Shown here piece after piece: positions 26,545 through 36,259 of a stretch of DNA of 64,000 nt. The stretch is from JBGTCY01 sp041748615. GTDB lineage: Bacteria; Bacteroidota; Bacteroidia; Chitinophagales; CAIOSU01. Below the pieces are notes generated by a model. That model had not been told where the DNA came from. It saw only the letters and a program-made list of their open reading frames with translations, and searched no databases. The stretch covers positions 10,859 to 74,858 of the forward strand of contig JBGTCY010000177.1 in NCBI GenBank assembly GCA_041748615.1, given 5' to 3'. Position numbers and translations under genes: made by a program. The first letter of the stretch is position 1, and each line of letters starts with the position of its first letter.

Positions 26545-27630
26545 TTAATCTTTTTTAAGGATGACAAAATAAAGAATAACGAGCCCGGCTAAGTCAAGTG
26601 CAAATGAAATAGCAATACTTAACCAAAATGAGTTCATGTATGCTCCGGGATTTGCTTTTGGCTGACTTCTAACAAATGGAATAAGTTCGGCAATTTTCTC
26701 TAACTCTATACTGGGTACTGGCATTTCAAGCACACGCTTAAATTCCTGCTCCCCCTTAAACTTCTCAATGCTCCCAATGCTCTTTAAAAGATCGTCATTA
26801 TAACAATCATAAAGTTTATAATAATATTGGTGTGCCTTACTTAAAGCATCTTTAACAGCGACCGACTGTTTGTCCGTAAAAAAATTATTGTACTTTTCTA
26901 ATTCGGCCAATACAGCTTTCCTTGATTCTTCATCTGTACATTTATGCATTCTTGCCAAGTTGGACTGCATTGTTGATATTCTTTTGTTTAATTCAGTCAT
27001 CATAAGTTCATACATAATCTCCGCTAACTTTTGGCAACTTGGGACAGACCCACCATAACCTGATGGAATGGTAAATATGGATCCTGGCATACTTGCCGTC
27101 ACTTCATCCATGAGTTTAGCAGCAACAGGACCAGCTCCACAGTTATTAGGATTTCTTACTTCCTTTACATAATCATTAATTCGAGGCTGAACATAAGCTT
27201 GGTAATTAGCTATGACCAGTTCCCCAATAGTTTGTCCACTGCTGCCAAGGTTTTCAATTTCTTTTGTAGCAATGTCAAGTTCATGTTTTCTTATATCACT
27301 AAGTTTCAATTGAGTAAAAAACTTGTGGGAGTTAGTTGAAAGGCTAATTGCCCACATTAGGAGAAAGACAAAAACAATAAATATCAATTTGATAATGGAT
27401 TTATTTCTCCCTTCGATTATTTCCTTAATAGCATTCAGAGTAAGAGCCATTACTACTATAAAAACTGTCCCTGCTACATATGCAATAAAGTATGGCAAAT
27501 CAAAGGAAGTTTTAAGGGATTCAGAGGTTGCCCAAATACTTATTAACGCAAGCAAAACATAAGCAATGATTCCTATTATTTTATTTGGAGACATGGGTCC
27601 GTCCAATGGGTTATGGAATAGTCTTCTCAT
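26545..27630 (-). CDS. Polytopic membrane protein with large cysteine-bearing domain; gene 1 of the cassette
   Basis: 361 residues. Three transmembrane helices lie near the N-terminus (about 18-38, 48-68, 80-97) and one at the C-terminus (about 338-358). Between them is a ~235-residue helical domain with four cysteines (NNCGAGP, VPSCQKL, HKCTDEE, LYDCYND), a number that could form two disulfides outside the cytoplasm. No family is recognised. It is the promoter-proximal gene of a tight four-gene operon. A sensor or effector in the membrane coupled to the following GTPase is a plausible role, but this is inference. Confidence 0.7.
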   Translation of the reverse strand: MRRLFHNPLDGPMSPNKIIGIIAYVLLALISIWATSESLKTSFDLPYFIAYVAGTVFIVVMALTLNAIKEIIEGRNKSIIKLIFIVFVFLLMWAISLSTNSHKFFTQLKLSDIRKHELDIATKEIENLGSSGQTIGELVIANYQAYVQPRINDYVKEVRNPNNCGAGPVAAKLMDEVTASMPGSIFTIPSGYGGSVPSCQKLAEIMYELMMTELNKRISTMQSNLARMHKCTDEESRKAVLAELEKYNNFFTDKQSVAVKDALSKAHQYYYKLYDCYNDDLLKSIGSIEKFKGEQEFKRVLEMPVPSIELEKIAELIPFVRSQPKANPGAYMNSFWLSIAISFALDLAGLVILYFVILKKD

Positions 27631-27968
27631 AATTTATTTAGTTTATTATAGTTTATTGGTTTTAACAGGGCGCAATATATAAATATCATTTTAAAAAAAA
27701 AATAGTCTAACAATATTTCTGAGGTAAAAGCAGATTTTGCACTCTCTCATTTACTTCCATTAGTTTGAACTTGTTTGAATTGTCAACCTTAGTGTGGTTT
27801 ATTTAGTCGTTGGGTTGTACTAAGCTAAGTTTGGATTAATTAATGCTGAAATTAAAATTTTCTATCTAACTCTATGCAATTTGTAATGTATTCAATGTGA
27901 ATATTATGATAAGATGGTTAAATATTTCTATATTAATCAACAGAACACCAACGCAATAAACATTAAAA
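27631..27968. other. AT-rich intergenic region upstream of the GTPase cassette
   Basis: No gene is seen. The region next to 27630 is very AT-rich (tatatattg and a 10-base A run) and should hold the cassette promoter. I cannot assign Bacteroidota -33/-7 boxes with confidence. The left side abuts the 3' end of mnmG. Confidence 0.4.
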
Positions 27969-29852
27969 CTATCTACCAATAAACACCATCAGCACAGATA
28001 TATCTGATGGGGATACTCCGCTGACGCGACTGGCTTGTCCGAGGGTACGGGGTTTCACCTGCATGAGTTTTTCGCGGGCTTCGGATGAAAGGGAGTTGAG
28101 CTTTGAGTAGTCGAATTTTTCGCTGATGGGCACATGTTCGAGCTTGTTCATTTTCTCCACCTGCTCCAGTTCTTTTTGAATGTAACCGTCATATTTCATG
28201 GTAATCTCAGCCTGCTCGATAGCTTCATCCTGGTATTTTTGAAGGAACTGATTGACTGCCGGAATGTTTCTTAATCCGGCAATTGAAAGCTGCGGGCGTT
28301 TGATTAAATTATAAAGACGGGTTTTTTGGCGCAAAACTTCTGTTCCTTTTTCACGCAAAAGACTTTCTGCATCTTCCGGATTGACCGTGAATTCTTCAAA
28401 AAACTGGATGATTGCTGCCGTTGCCTGTTTTTTTACTTCAACACGCTGAAGTCTTTCAGCAGAAGCTAATCCGATTTGAGCGCCAAGAGGCGTCAGGCGG
28501 ATGTCGGCATTGTCCTGCCGGAGCAGGATGCGAAACTCCGCGCGGGAGGTGAACATCCGGTAGGGTTCATTCGTCCCTTTATTGACTAAATCGTCAATTA
28601 ACACCCCGATGTAGGCTTCATTGCGCTTGAGAATGACGGGCGCTTCATCTTTTAGCGCTCGATGCGCGTTAATCCCCGCCATCAGTCCCTGGCAGGCGGC
28701 TTCCTCATAGCCTGTTGTGCCATTGATTTGTCCGGCAAAATAGAGGTGTTTGATATTTTTTGTTTCAAGCGACAATTCCAACTGTGTCGGGAAAAAGAAA
28801 TCATACTCAATCGCATACCCGGGACGAAACATGCGCACATTTTCAAAGCCGGGTATTTTTTTGAGCGCTTTGTATTGCACATCTTCGGGCAGTGAACTGG
28901 AGAAACCGTTCACATAAATCTCCACCGTGTGCCAGCCTTCCGGCTCCACGAATAACTGATGCCGGTCACGCTCAGAGAAGCGGGATATTTTATCTTCAAT
29001 GGAAGGGCAATACCGGGGACCGGTTCCCTGTATCCTGCCGGAAAACATGGGCGACTTATCAAAACCGGTTTTCAGAAGGTCGTGTACTTCCTGATTGGTG
29101 TAGGTGACATGACAGGAAAGTTGTTTAATTGCTCCTGCTGAAACTCCACTTCCAATCGGTGGGGTATCGGTAAAAGAAAAACATCCGGGGTTTTCGTCCC
29201 CCTTTTGTTCTTCCATTTTTGAATAATCAAGCGAGCGACCGTCCACGCGGGGCGGGGTGCCTGTTTTCATCCGGGAAGACTGGAAGCCAAGCGAAATCAG
29301 TTGTTCAGTAATGCCGTTGGAGGCTTTCTCGGCAGCCCGTCCCCCGCCAAACTGCTTTTCCCCGATGTGGATTAAGCCGTTCAGGAAAGTGCCATTGGTA
29401 AGGACTACCGCCTTAGCTCTGATTTCAATCCCAAGTGAGGTTTTGATACCCGCTGCTTTGCCATTTTCTACAATAATTTCCCGACAGGTGTCCTGCCAGA
29501 AGTCAACATTTGGGATACTTTCCAAATAAAGCCGCCATTCATTGGCAAACATCAAACGGTCGTTTTGCGCTCGCGGGCTCCACATAGCAGGACCTTTTGA
29601 GCGATTCAGCATCCGGAACTGGAGCATGGATTTATCGGTGATAATACCTGAACCACCTCCAAGCGCGTCAATTTCCCGCACGATTTGACCTTTTGCAATG
29701 CCACCCATCGCGGGATTACACGACATCTGGGCAATGGTCTGCATATTCATCGTGACGAGCAAAACCGATGAACCGAGCTTACCGGCAGCAGCAGCAGCTT
29801 CACACCCGGCATGACCGGCACCTACTACAATGATGTCGTATTCTTTGAACAT
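27969..29852 (-). CDS. mnmG: tRNA uridine-5-carboxymethylaminomethyl modification enzyme MnmG (GidA)
   Basis: 627 residues from the ATG at 29852 (MFKEYDIIVVGAGHAGCEAA); a longer in-frame extension to 29882 adds ten residues before the FAD motif and is unlikely. With MnmE it installs cmnm5 at U34 of certain tRNAs. The sequence shows the FAD-binding GAGHAGCEA, then CNPAMGGIAKGQIVREIDALGG, RMKTGTPPRVDGRS, YCPSIEDKISRF, GQINGTTGYEEAACQGLMAG, FTSRAEFRILLRQDNAD and the C-terminal QASRVSGVSPSDI. All conserved blocks look intact. The gene lies right beside the parS pair, a common position near the replication origin. Confidence 0.97.
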   Translation of the reverse strand: MFKEYDIIVVGAGHAGCEAAAAAGKLGSSVLLVTMNMQTIAQMSCNPAMGGIAKGQIVREIDALGGGSGIITDKSMLQFRMLNRSKGPAMWSPRAQNDRLMFANEWRLYLESIPNVDFWQDTCREIIVENGKAAGIKTSLGIEIRAKAVVLTNGTFLNGLIHIGEKQFGGGRAAEKASNGITEQLISLGFQSSRMKTGTPPRVDGRSLDYSKMEEQKGDENPGCFSFTDTPPIGSGVSAGAIKQLSCHVTYTNQEVHDLLKTGFDKSPMFSGRIQGTGPRYCPSIEDKISRFSERDRHQLFVEPEGWHTVEIYVNGFSSSLPEDVQYKALKKIPGFENVRMFRPGYAIEYDFFFPTQLELSLETKNIKHLYFAGQINGTTGYEEAACQGLMAGINAHRALKDEAPVILKRNEAYIGVLIDDLVNKGTNEPYRMFTSRAEFRILLRQDNADIRLTPLGAQIGLASAERLQRVEVKKQATAAIIQFFEEFTVNPEDAESLLREKGTEVLRQKTRLYNLIKRPQLSIAGLRNIPAVNQFLQKYQDEAIEQAEITMKYDGYIQKELEQVEKMNKLEHVPISEKFDYSKLNSLSSEAREKLMQVKPRTLGQASRVSGVSPSDISVLMVFIGR

Positions 29853-29918
29853 GAGATTGCAAAAGTAACCCCAATTTTTCATTGGGAGGGACGGGGGACG
29901 AGTGTCGGGGGACGAAAA

Positions 29919-29934
29919 TGTTTCACGTGGAACA
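29919..29934. promoter_or_regulatory. parS centromere site 1
   Basis: The sequence tgtttcacgtggaaca matches the well-known chromosomal parS consensus (tgttNcacgtgaaaca) at 15 of 16 positions, including the central cacgtg. ParB would bind here for chromosome partition. It is one arm of a perfect 21-base inverted repeat with site 2. Confidence 0.85.
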
Positions 29935-29996
29935 ATGGAACTGAAACTATGTTTCCTATGTGCCTATGTGGTTTGAAAATATTATGGTTGATCCAT

Positions 29997-30012
29997 TGTT
30001 CCACGTGAAACA
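29997..30012. promoter_or_regulatory. parS centromere site 2
   Basis: The sequence tgttccacgtgaaaca is identical to the canonical Bacillus parS. It lies 62 bases from site 1 in the opposite orientation. With five flanking bases it forms a perfect 21-base inverted arm (29919-29939 with 29992-30012). Position next to mnmG (gidA) is typical of origin-proximal parS. Confidence 0.92.
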
Positions 30013-30045
30013 ATCAATGATTAGATTTGCCGGAAAAGTTTCTTT

Positions 30046-31044
30046 ATGAAAAAAATGATATGCTTATTATTTACAGCGCTATCCCTATTTTGTACAAATG
30101 CACAACCAACCGGAGATTTTGTGCTTGGCTTTCCAAGCCCTGATACTTTATTGACTAAAGACAGCGTGCTCATCTACTTTCATGTTCCGTCAAATTATCA
30201 GCCCGGTACACCTGCTAAACTCATAATTGGACTTCACGGGTTAGGCAATCCTCAAACTCCTCAGCAAATCCGGCAATACCTGACGCACTCTGCCGACAGC
30301 ATGGGAGCAATTCTGGCTTGTCCGGAACCGTATCTGCAAGACCAACCTCGAAGTCGGTTGGTCGTCAATCTGACAATTGACAGTATCTTATCCTGGTTTG
30401 ATATTGATACCAATGAAATTTACATCACCGGTTACTCAGCAGGTAGTGACATTGCGGCTCAATATCTCTTGGATAGTCCGAAACATGCTATGAAAGGACT
30501 AATCTGGTTCGCGCCCGGGTTTTTCTATGAACCGAATTTATCGGAACAAGCCGTTTTTCCGCCAACTTGCTTGTGTTGGGGAACGAGTGATGTAGTTTCT
30601 AATATTCTCGGACAGGTGAATGCCATTCGAGACAGTTTTGAAAACAGCAGTTTTGATTTTTTCTTCAATGAAATTCCCGGAGTGGCACATACGATGGATT
30701 TTCCGGGATTTACCGATGAGTTCTTAGAATGTGTCCGATTTATTGAAAATCCGCTGAATTTTGAGCCAAATCCTGTAACAAGCATAAAAAAGCCTGAAAA
30801 TTCGCGTTTTGATATAAAACAGGATTATTCATCCAACTCATTGTATATCAGTGTATTAAATGATAATTCAGAGAAATTAAACTTGCGTGTTTTTAAAATA
30901 ACGGGGCAAGGGCTTGACGGAAGCCGAATATCGCATTCTACAGGCTTTCAATTCAGTGTTAATATGGCGAATTTACCGAATGGGATTTATGTAGTCGTGG
31001 TGGAAAATGAAAAAGGCGTCTATTCCCGAAAAATCAGTTGGTAA
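30046..31044 (+). CDS. Secreted alpha/beta-hydrolase (esterase-like) with T9SS sorting domain
   Basis: 332 residues. A signal peptide (to about residue 19, TNAQP) is followed by a compact alpha/beta-hydrolase: oxyanion GLHGLGNP, nucleophile GYSAGSD near 134, acid CWGTSD near 180, and histidine in GVAHTMDF near 211. It resembles polyhydroxybutyrate-depolymerase or phospholipase/carboxylesterase-type enzymes. The last ~80 residues (FDIKQDYSSNSLYI, LPNGIYVVVVENEKGVYSRK) form a T9SS type A sorting domain. Its 3' end overlaps that of ybeY by 11 bases, tail to tail. Confidence 0.82.
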   Translation: MKKMICLLFTALSLFCTNAQPTGDFVLGFPSPDTLLTKDSVLIYFHVPSNYQPGTPAKLIIGLHGLGNPQTPQQIRQYLTHSADSMGAILACPEPYLQDQPRSRLVVNLTIDSILSWFDIDTNEIYITGYSAGSDIAAQYLLDSPKHAMKGLIWFAPGFFYEPNLSEQAVFPPTCLCWGTSDVVSNILGQVNAIRDSFENSSFDFFFNEIPGVAHTMDFPGFTDEFLECVRFIENPLNFEPNPVTSIKKPENSRFDIKQDYSSNSLYISVLNDNSEKLNLRVFKITGQGLDGSRISHSTGFQFSVNMANLPNGIYVVVVENEKGVYSRKISW

Positions 31045-31465
31045 TATTTGTTAATAGTTTAAGCGCCTGATTTTCCTGCTCCCTCATATTTTTCTTTTTC
31101 GCAGGCGACTTGTCTTCATACCCCAACAAATGCAACACTCCGTGAATCATCACGCGATGGACTTCATTTTCGAAATTAATTTTCAGTTTTTCCGCATTTT
31201 CTTTCACACGTTCGATGCTGATGTAAATATCACCTTCAATTTTTTTATCATCATCAGAGTTATCAAATGTGATGATGTCAGTGTAGTTATCGTGGTTAAG
31301 ATATTGACGGTTGATGGCAAGCAAATAATCATCTGTGGTGAAAATGAAATTAAGCGTACCCGTTTGATTTCGATATTGCCGGATAATATCATTCACCCAT
31401 CGCTTAAGTGCAAGTTTATTTTTTAGCTGAAAACGGATTTGTTCGTTGTGAAAAAAAACCGGCAA
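31034..31465 (-). CDS. ybeY: Endoribonuclease YbeY
   Basis: 143 residues. This zinc-dependent RNase acts in 16S rRNA maturation and ribosome quality control. The metal motif is HGVLHLLGYEDKSPAKKKNM, the Bacteroidota variant of HxxxHxxGY. The upstream NFIFTTDDYLLAINRQYLNH segment and TDIITFD are also conserved. The start appears to be TTG at 31465 (MPVFFHNEQIRF). There are 10 bases to the RsbW-like gene upstream, so the two are probably co-transcribed. Confidence 0.92.
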   Translation of the reverse strand: MPVFFHNEQIRFQLKNKLALKRWVNDIIRQYRNQTGTLNFIFTTDDYLLAINRQYLNHDNYTDIITFDNSDDDKKIEGDIYISIERVKENAEKLKINFENEVHRVMIHGVLHLLGYEDKSPAKKKNMREQENQALKLLTNITN

Positions 31466-31475
31466 ATGGAACGGG

Positions 31476-31886
31476 TTAAACTTTGAATCTCATTTCAACG
31501 GTAGCGCCACCATTGGTGTATATCAAGCTATCGGAAAGCTGGCGCATGAGGAAAACGCCTCTGCCGGTAACACGCTCTATATTTTCAGGGGCGGTAGGGT
31601 CTGGGAGATTTTCGAAATCAAACCCGCTGCCTTCGTCAGCAGCTACAAAAACTAATTGCTCATTTTCTTTACGACAGGATACCACCACGTATTTTGAGGA
31701 ATTGCTTTTATTGCCGTGAGTGATGCAATTATTGACCGCCTCCGTCAGGCAAATCATGATGTTGCCATACACTTCATCAGAAATTTCCAATTCATCGCGC
31801 ATTTTTTCAATAAAAGCTTCCAACTCCGAAATTTTGGAAGGCTCGGAAGCGAGAATGATTTGATGTTCTTTACTCACGGAATACAT
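31476..31886 (-). CDS. RsbW-like HATPase anti-sigma / serine kinase
   Basis: 136 residues with the GHKL ATP-binding fold: the N-box is seen in LTEAVNNCITHGNK, the G1 box in ADEGSGFDFENLP, and the G2 box in VTGRGVFLMRQLSD. Proteins of this kind phosphorylate an anti-sigma antagonist or bind a sigma factor in partner-switching control. No STAS-domain partner or sigma factor sits nearby, so the target is unknown. The gene precedes ybeY on the same strand. Confidence 0.88.
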   Translation of the reverse strand: MYSVSKEHQIILASEPSKISELEAFIEKMRDELEISDEVYGNIMICLTEAVNNCITHGNKSNSSKYVVVSCRKENEQLVFVAADEGSGFDFENLPDPTAPENIERVTGRGVFLMRQLSDSLIYTNGGATVEMRFKV

Positions 31887-31932
31887 AATTGGTTGAAGTG
31901 CAGCAAAGGTAACATTTGTTTGATATACCGTT

Positions 31933-34900
31933 TTATCGCATCAAATTCACATGTCCGCTCTTTACGGTATTTGCTGCATCATTTAATTTAAGAATATAAT
32001 AATAGGTGCCTACCGGCAGATGTTCCCCTTTCTTCGAGCGACCATCCCAGGTGTTATCATAAGAACGCGCTTCAAAAACCAAACTTCCCCAACGGTTGAA
32101 AATCTGCAATTCATGGTTGCCGAATAAATGAATGCCGTCAATCACCCATAAATCATTGATGCCATCTCCATTTGGAGAAAACACATCGTAAATAATTAAA
32201 GTATCGCAGGTGATGGTACTGTTCGAATCTATCATCACCAAAAACGTATCCGCCCTGGTGCAGTTATCAAAATCCGTAACCGTGATGGTGTAAGTTCCAA
32301 TGGGAATATTGAGAATCCTGTCTGTGGTTACGCCTGTACTCCAGTTATAGATATAAGGCAGGTTGCCCCCCTCCACATTGACAATAATCGAACCATCGGA
32401 TGATTCAGGACAAGAGACATGCACAATGGTTTCATCAATCACAAGATTGCCTGAGTTGACTACTGCTGTTTCCGTTTGAATGCAATTCAGATTATCTCTG
32501 ACCGTCACGGTATAAGTGCCAGGAGAAATATTATTAATGGAAGCCGTAGAGTCACCGGTATTCCATTCGTAGCGATAAGGCGGGGTGGTGGCGGTGATAA
32601 TGTTTGCCTGCACACTGCCGGTTGCCGTGCCATCGCAGGATGCGTTGACAACTTCGATTTCCACAAGATATTCTGAAACAGCTTCAAGAGATATTGTCGT
32701 ATCATATTGACAGCCGTTGGCGTCCGTCAAAGTGACTTCGTAAAGTCCGGGGGCTAATGAGGTAAGACTCAACCCGGTGTCCGAATTGCTCCATTGCGCC
32801 TGGTAGGGCGGTGTGCCGCCAAAAGGATTGAGTTTGATGCCGCCATTATCATCGCCTGAGCAATTAACTTGTGTAATGCTTGAAATTGAAGAAATGACAT
32901 TCGGCTCGCTCACCAAAGCCGATTCCGCCACCGTACAATTCGAAGCGTCAGAAACAATCACGGTGTAAACTCCACCCGGTAAATTGCTGATATTTTGTGT
33001 TGTTGCGCCATTGCTCCAGTTGTATTGAAACGGACCGTTGCCACCCGATACCGTAGAACTCACCGCTCCATCAGCGATTCCACTACAGGTAGTCTGTGTA
33101 GCTGAAAGTGAAAGCGTGAATCCTCCGGGCGCGTTCACTGCAAAGGTGCTGGTTTGTGAGCAGGAATTATTATCCGTAACGGTCACGGAATAATTTCCCG
33201 CTGACAGGTTACTTAAATTCTGAGTTGTGCTGTTGTTTGACCAAAGGAACGTATATGGAGAAGTGCCGCCCGTTACGGTCAATGCAATCGCGCCCGTAGC
33301 TGTTTCACATCCGGCATTCGTCACGGTGCCTGCAACTGTTAGCGTAACAGGCTCGGTGATGGATTCCGTTAAAGTTCCGACACAATTATTGGCATCGGTT
33401 ACACTGACGGTATAAGTTCCTCCGGAAAGTCCGGAAAGATTCTGTGTGGTTGCGCCATTGCTCCATGAATATGTATAAGAAGGGGTGCCGCCTGTTACTG
33501 AAATATTAATTGCGCCATCTCCTGCACCTCCACAACTGACATTAGTTTTTGAGGTGAGTAATACTGTGGCTCCGCCCGTTGAGCCTATAGAAACTTGACC
33601 TGTTGCAGTGCAACTATTTCCATCGGTAATGGTAACCGTGTAATTTCCAGCCGACAACCCTGTGATTGTTTGAGCGGTTGAACCAGTTGACCACAAATAA
33701 TTGTAAGGCTGTGTGCCGCCTGTTGGATTTGCTGATGCCGAGCCGTCACTGCCAGCGCAGGATGCATCTGTTTTTGAAATGTTCGTATTGACGGTGGGGC
33801 AGGTAGTGCAATTAGGCAAACTCGCAGCGCTCATGAGCGTGAGCGCATTGATACCGCTGTCTCTCACGCGAATCGGGAATGTGCCGGGAGGTGTTGCTGT
33901 GGCATTGGTCGAGAAAGTAGTCCAGGTTGTATCCGGGAACCCTGGACAAAATGGATTGCAAAAACTAAAGGGACAGCCGGTGCAATTTTGGAATGGCGTT
34001 CCTGTCTGCCAGGCGTAAGGTCCGGTACCACCGGTAACTGTATAATCTCCATTCGGCTCAACACAGACCTGCAATGTTGCGCAGTCATTCACAATAACCC
34101 TAATAGTATCGCTACCGCAACTCAAAGAATAAGTGATATTATGCGTTCCGGGTCCGGCTATTGATGGATTGAATAATCCCGTTGAAGTGTTGGTGATGCC
34201 CGGTCCGCTCCAGGTTCCTCCGGGAGAACTCCGTGTCAAAGTAACAGGGGCGTCATCTGCGCAAAACGGACCTTCGGGGCAAATTGTAGCGTCACAGCAA
34301 ACCATTACATTCGGAATGCAGGCATTCATATTAATGGACTGCACATAACCCGTCCGGCTGGAAGATGCGCCTGTGCCGGTAGCGCCTGCAACTAATATTT
34401 CACCATTGTGTGCGATTGCCACATCAAACACTTTGAATGATGTATTAACTGAAGTAATCAAATTAAGATTCGCGTCATATTTCACGACCCTATCCGATGA
34501 ACCCACATACACATTTCCGCAGGAATCAATAGCGATGCCGCTGTTTCCCGCTTGTCTCAAACCAAATGTTGTGGTTGAAATACCTCCGGGAATAGAAGCC
34601 GTTCCAAGAATGGAGGCATCCGCCAAGGAGCGTCTGTGAATTGTTGTTCCGTTTTGCGTATAGACATAATTTTTGTTAGCCCGGATAGACATCATGCCCC
34701 CGTTGCCATGATTCGGGCGGTAGTTTTCACATTTGTAGCCGAATTTGTAACCGTGGTCAATTTTAAACAAAGGTCCGCTGGTGGTTCCGCATAATGAAAT
34801 GTTATCGCTGATACTGCCGATGGTATCATGCGTCATAAAATAATATTTCGCATTGTAAGAGCCGGTAATTGACCTTACTTCTTGTAGCGCAGGGTTGGGA

Positions 34901-36144
34901 GGAAGTGAAAGCAGGGTGCCGGTCGCCACCACCTGAAACCCGTTGACATTGCCATTGTTGGTATTGATATTAAAAATAGCCGCGCGTAAATCAGGGAACA
35001 ATGGATTGCCGACATTAGCAGTACCTCCCACAATCAATTTCGTCTGGTCGCAGTTAAAGGCGATATTCCAGTATTCATCTGAGCCTAACAATCCTGCTGA
35101 ATTATTCCAAACCACCGAACCGTTGGTATTGATTCTTTGAATTGCCGCTACCGAACCATTGGTGACATAACTGTTGCCCGCATTGTCGGTAGCCAAGGTG
35201 CCCAACCAAACACTGTCTGCCTGCACACTATAAGGTGTATTGTGTGTCCATTGTAAAACACCAGCGGTATTGTATTTCTGCAAACGCATCGGACTGTCGC
35301 CACCGATGATGTAAACATTGCCCGCGGCATCCACTTCCACTTCCCAAACGGCATTCGTGTTGGATAAAGTCGGAGTCTGCACCCATGGGTCAACGATAAT
35401 GGATTTCGTTTTATCATAATTGTCGAGGTGGAAAGAAAACGTGTTTGCGGATTGTTTAAAAGAAGAAGAGATCACGGAAGCCTCGTTTTCCGCATAAAAA
35501 GTCAACGGCTCGTGTTCGATGATATCGCCAAATCCTGTGCTGATGATGATTTTCCCGGAGGTAAAATTGATATTCGTGTTTTCGGGATACCGCATTTTCA
35601 CCTGCGAAACATCTCCGCCCGGATGCACGATGAGCGAATACTTCAATCCACCTTCGGGATGAAACACATATTCGGCATCAATATTCGGATACAGGTTTTT
35701 GTAAACCAATTTTTGATAATTGCGAATATCTTCTACCTGATAGTAAGAACCGCCTTCGACAAATGAATACACATGATAATCTGGGTTTTGGTCTAAGCCT
35801 TCCAATACCACTCCCGGATTTACGTTTTCCCAAATCAGGTGAACGAATTCAATTTCTTTCAGCCGCTTGGGCATTGTCCTGTTGCCTTTCGGGCGGTCGG
35901 GATTTCTCACCTTCCGTTCAAAGCGATAGGTGATGCCGTTGGGGGTGAAAAAAATCTGCATCTCGCCATAGTCAACGCCATATTGGATGTTTTCATTAGG
36001 AGATTCGCTTCTGTCGTCAAACTGACCTTTGTTTTCAATAAACTTTTTTCCCGCATCCCACGCGATTGACCAATTCGCTTTATTCTCCTGCGCGGAAAGG
36101 GCAAAACAAAAAAACACGAATACAAGAATCGCATTGCTTTTCAT
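31933..36144 (-). CDS. SprB-repeat surface protein with type B T9SS domain (paralog 1)
   Basis: 1403 residues. Signal peptide, then a DUF7948-like N-terminal domain (FIENKGQFDDRSESPNENIQ, RFERK, PGGDVSQVKMRYPEN; about 35-250). A bacterial SBBP-type propeller region follows (WEVEVDAAGNVYIIGGDSPM; about 260-620). Next come seven SprB repeats of about 70 residues (pattern: C..D/SGS....GGT.PY.Y.WS.G.T.Q...LS.G.Y.VTVTD...C; about 780-1310). It ends with the CHU_C-type sorting domain (YDVFSPNGDGINDLWVIDG, IFNRWG, WDGRSKKGEHLPVGTYYYIL). It is probably a gliding or adhesion filament exported by the T9SS. The adjacent gene is a close paralog. Confidence 0.88.
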   Translation of the reverse strand: MKSNAILVFVFFCFALSAQENKANWSIAWDAGKKFIENKGQFDDRSESPNENIQYGVDYGEMQIFFTPNGITYRFERKVRNPDRPKGNRTMPKRLKEIEFVHLIWENVNPGVVLEGLDQNPDYHVYSFVEGGSYYQVEDIRNYQKLVYKNLYPNIDAEYVFHPEGGLKYSLIVHPGGDVSQVKMRYPENTNINFTSGKIIISTGFGDIIEHEPLTFYAENEASVISSSFKQSANTFSFHLDNYDKTKSIIVDPWVQTPTLSNTNAVWEVEVDAAGNVYIIGGDSPMRLQKYNTAGVLQWTHNTPYSVQADSVWLGTLATDNAGNSYVTNGSVAAIQRINTNGSVVWNNSAGLLGSDEYWNIAFNCDQTKLIVGGTANVGNPLFPDLRAAIFNINTNNGNVNGFQVVATGTLLSLPPNPALQEVRSITGSYNAKYYFMTHDTIGSISDNISLCGTTSGPLFKIDHGYKFGYKCENYRPNHGNGGMMSIRANKNYVYTQNGTTIHRRSLADASILGTASIPGGISTTTFGLRQAGNSGIAIDSCGNVYVGSSDRVVKYDANLNLITSVNTSFKVFDVAIAHNGEILVAGATGTGASSSRTGYVQSINMNACIPNVMVCCDATICPEGPFCADDAPVTLTRSSPGGTWSGPGITNTSTGLFNPSIAGPGTHNITYSLSCGSDTIRVIVNDCATLQVCVEPNGDYTVTGGTGPYAWQTGTPFQNCTGCPFSFCNPFCPGFPDTTWTTFSTNATATPPGTFPIRVRDSGINALTLMSAASLPNCTTCPTVNTNISKTDASCAGSDGSASANPTGGTQPYNYLWSTGSTAQTITGLSAGNYTVTITDGNSCTATGQVSIGSTGGATVLLTSKTNVSCGGAGDGAINISVTGGTPSYTYSWSNGATTQNLSGLSGGTYTVSVTDANNCVGTLTESITEPVTLTVAGTVTNAGCETATGAIALTVTGGTSPYTFLWSNNSTTQNLSNLSAGNYSVTVTDNNSCSQTSTFAVNAPGGFTLSLSATQTTCSGIADGAVSSTVSGGNGPFQYNWSNGATTQNISNLPGGVYTVIVSDASNCTVAESALVSEPNVISSISSITQVNCSGDDNGGIKLNPFGGTPPYQAQWSNSDTGLSLTSLAPGLYEVTLTDANGCQYDTTISLEAVSEYLVEIEVVNASCDGTATGSVQANIITATTPPYRYEWNTGDSTASINNISPGTYTVTVRDNLNCIQTETAVVNSGNLVIDETIVHVSCPESSDGSIIVNVEGGNLPYIYNWSTGVTTDRILNIPIGTYTITVTDFDNCTRADTFLVMIDSNSTITCDTLIIYDVFSPNGDGINDLWVIDGIHLFGNHELQIFNRWGSLVFEARSYDNTWDGRSKKGEHLPVGTYYYILKLNDAANTVKSGHVNLMR

Positions 36145-36259
36145 AACTGTAATTGTTTGGTAAAAATTCGGAGATTGAAATTACATAAAAAGCCTGTTAC
36201 GGCATAGCAATCATCCGATTTGTGAATTTTAGAATCTGCAAACTATTGTCAAAGGAAGA

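Noticed and set aside
31476..31886. Anti-sigma partner for the ECF sigma factor at 55927
   Set aside because: RsbW-type kinases act on SigB-like partner-switching systems; there is no linkage to the ECF gene 24 kb away.
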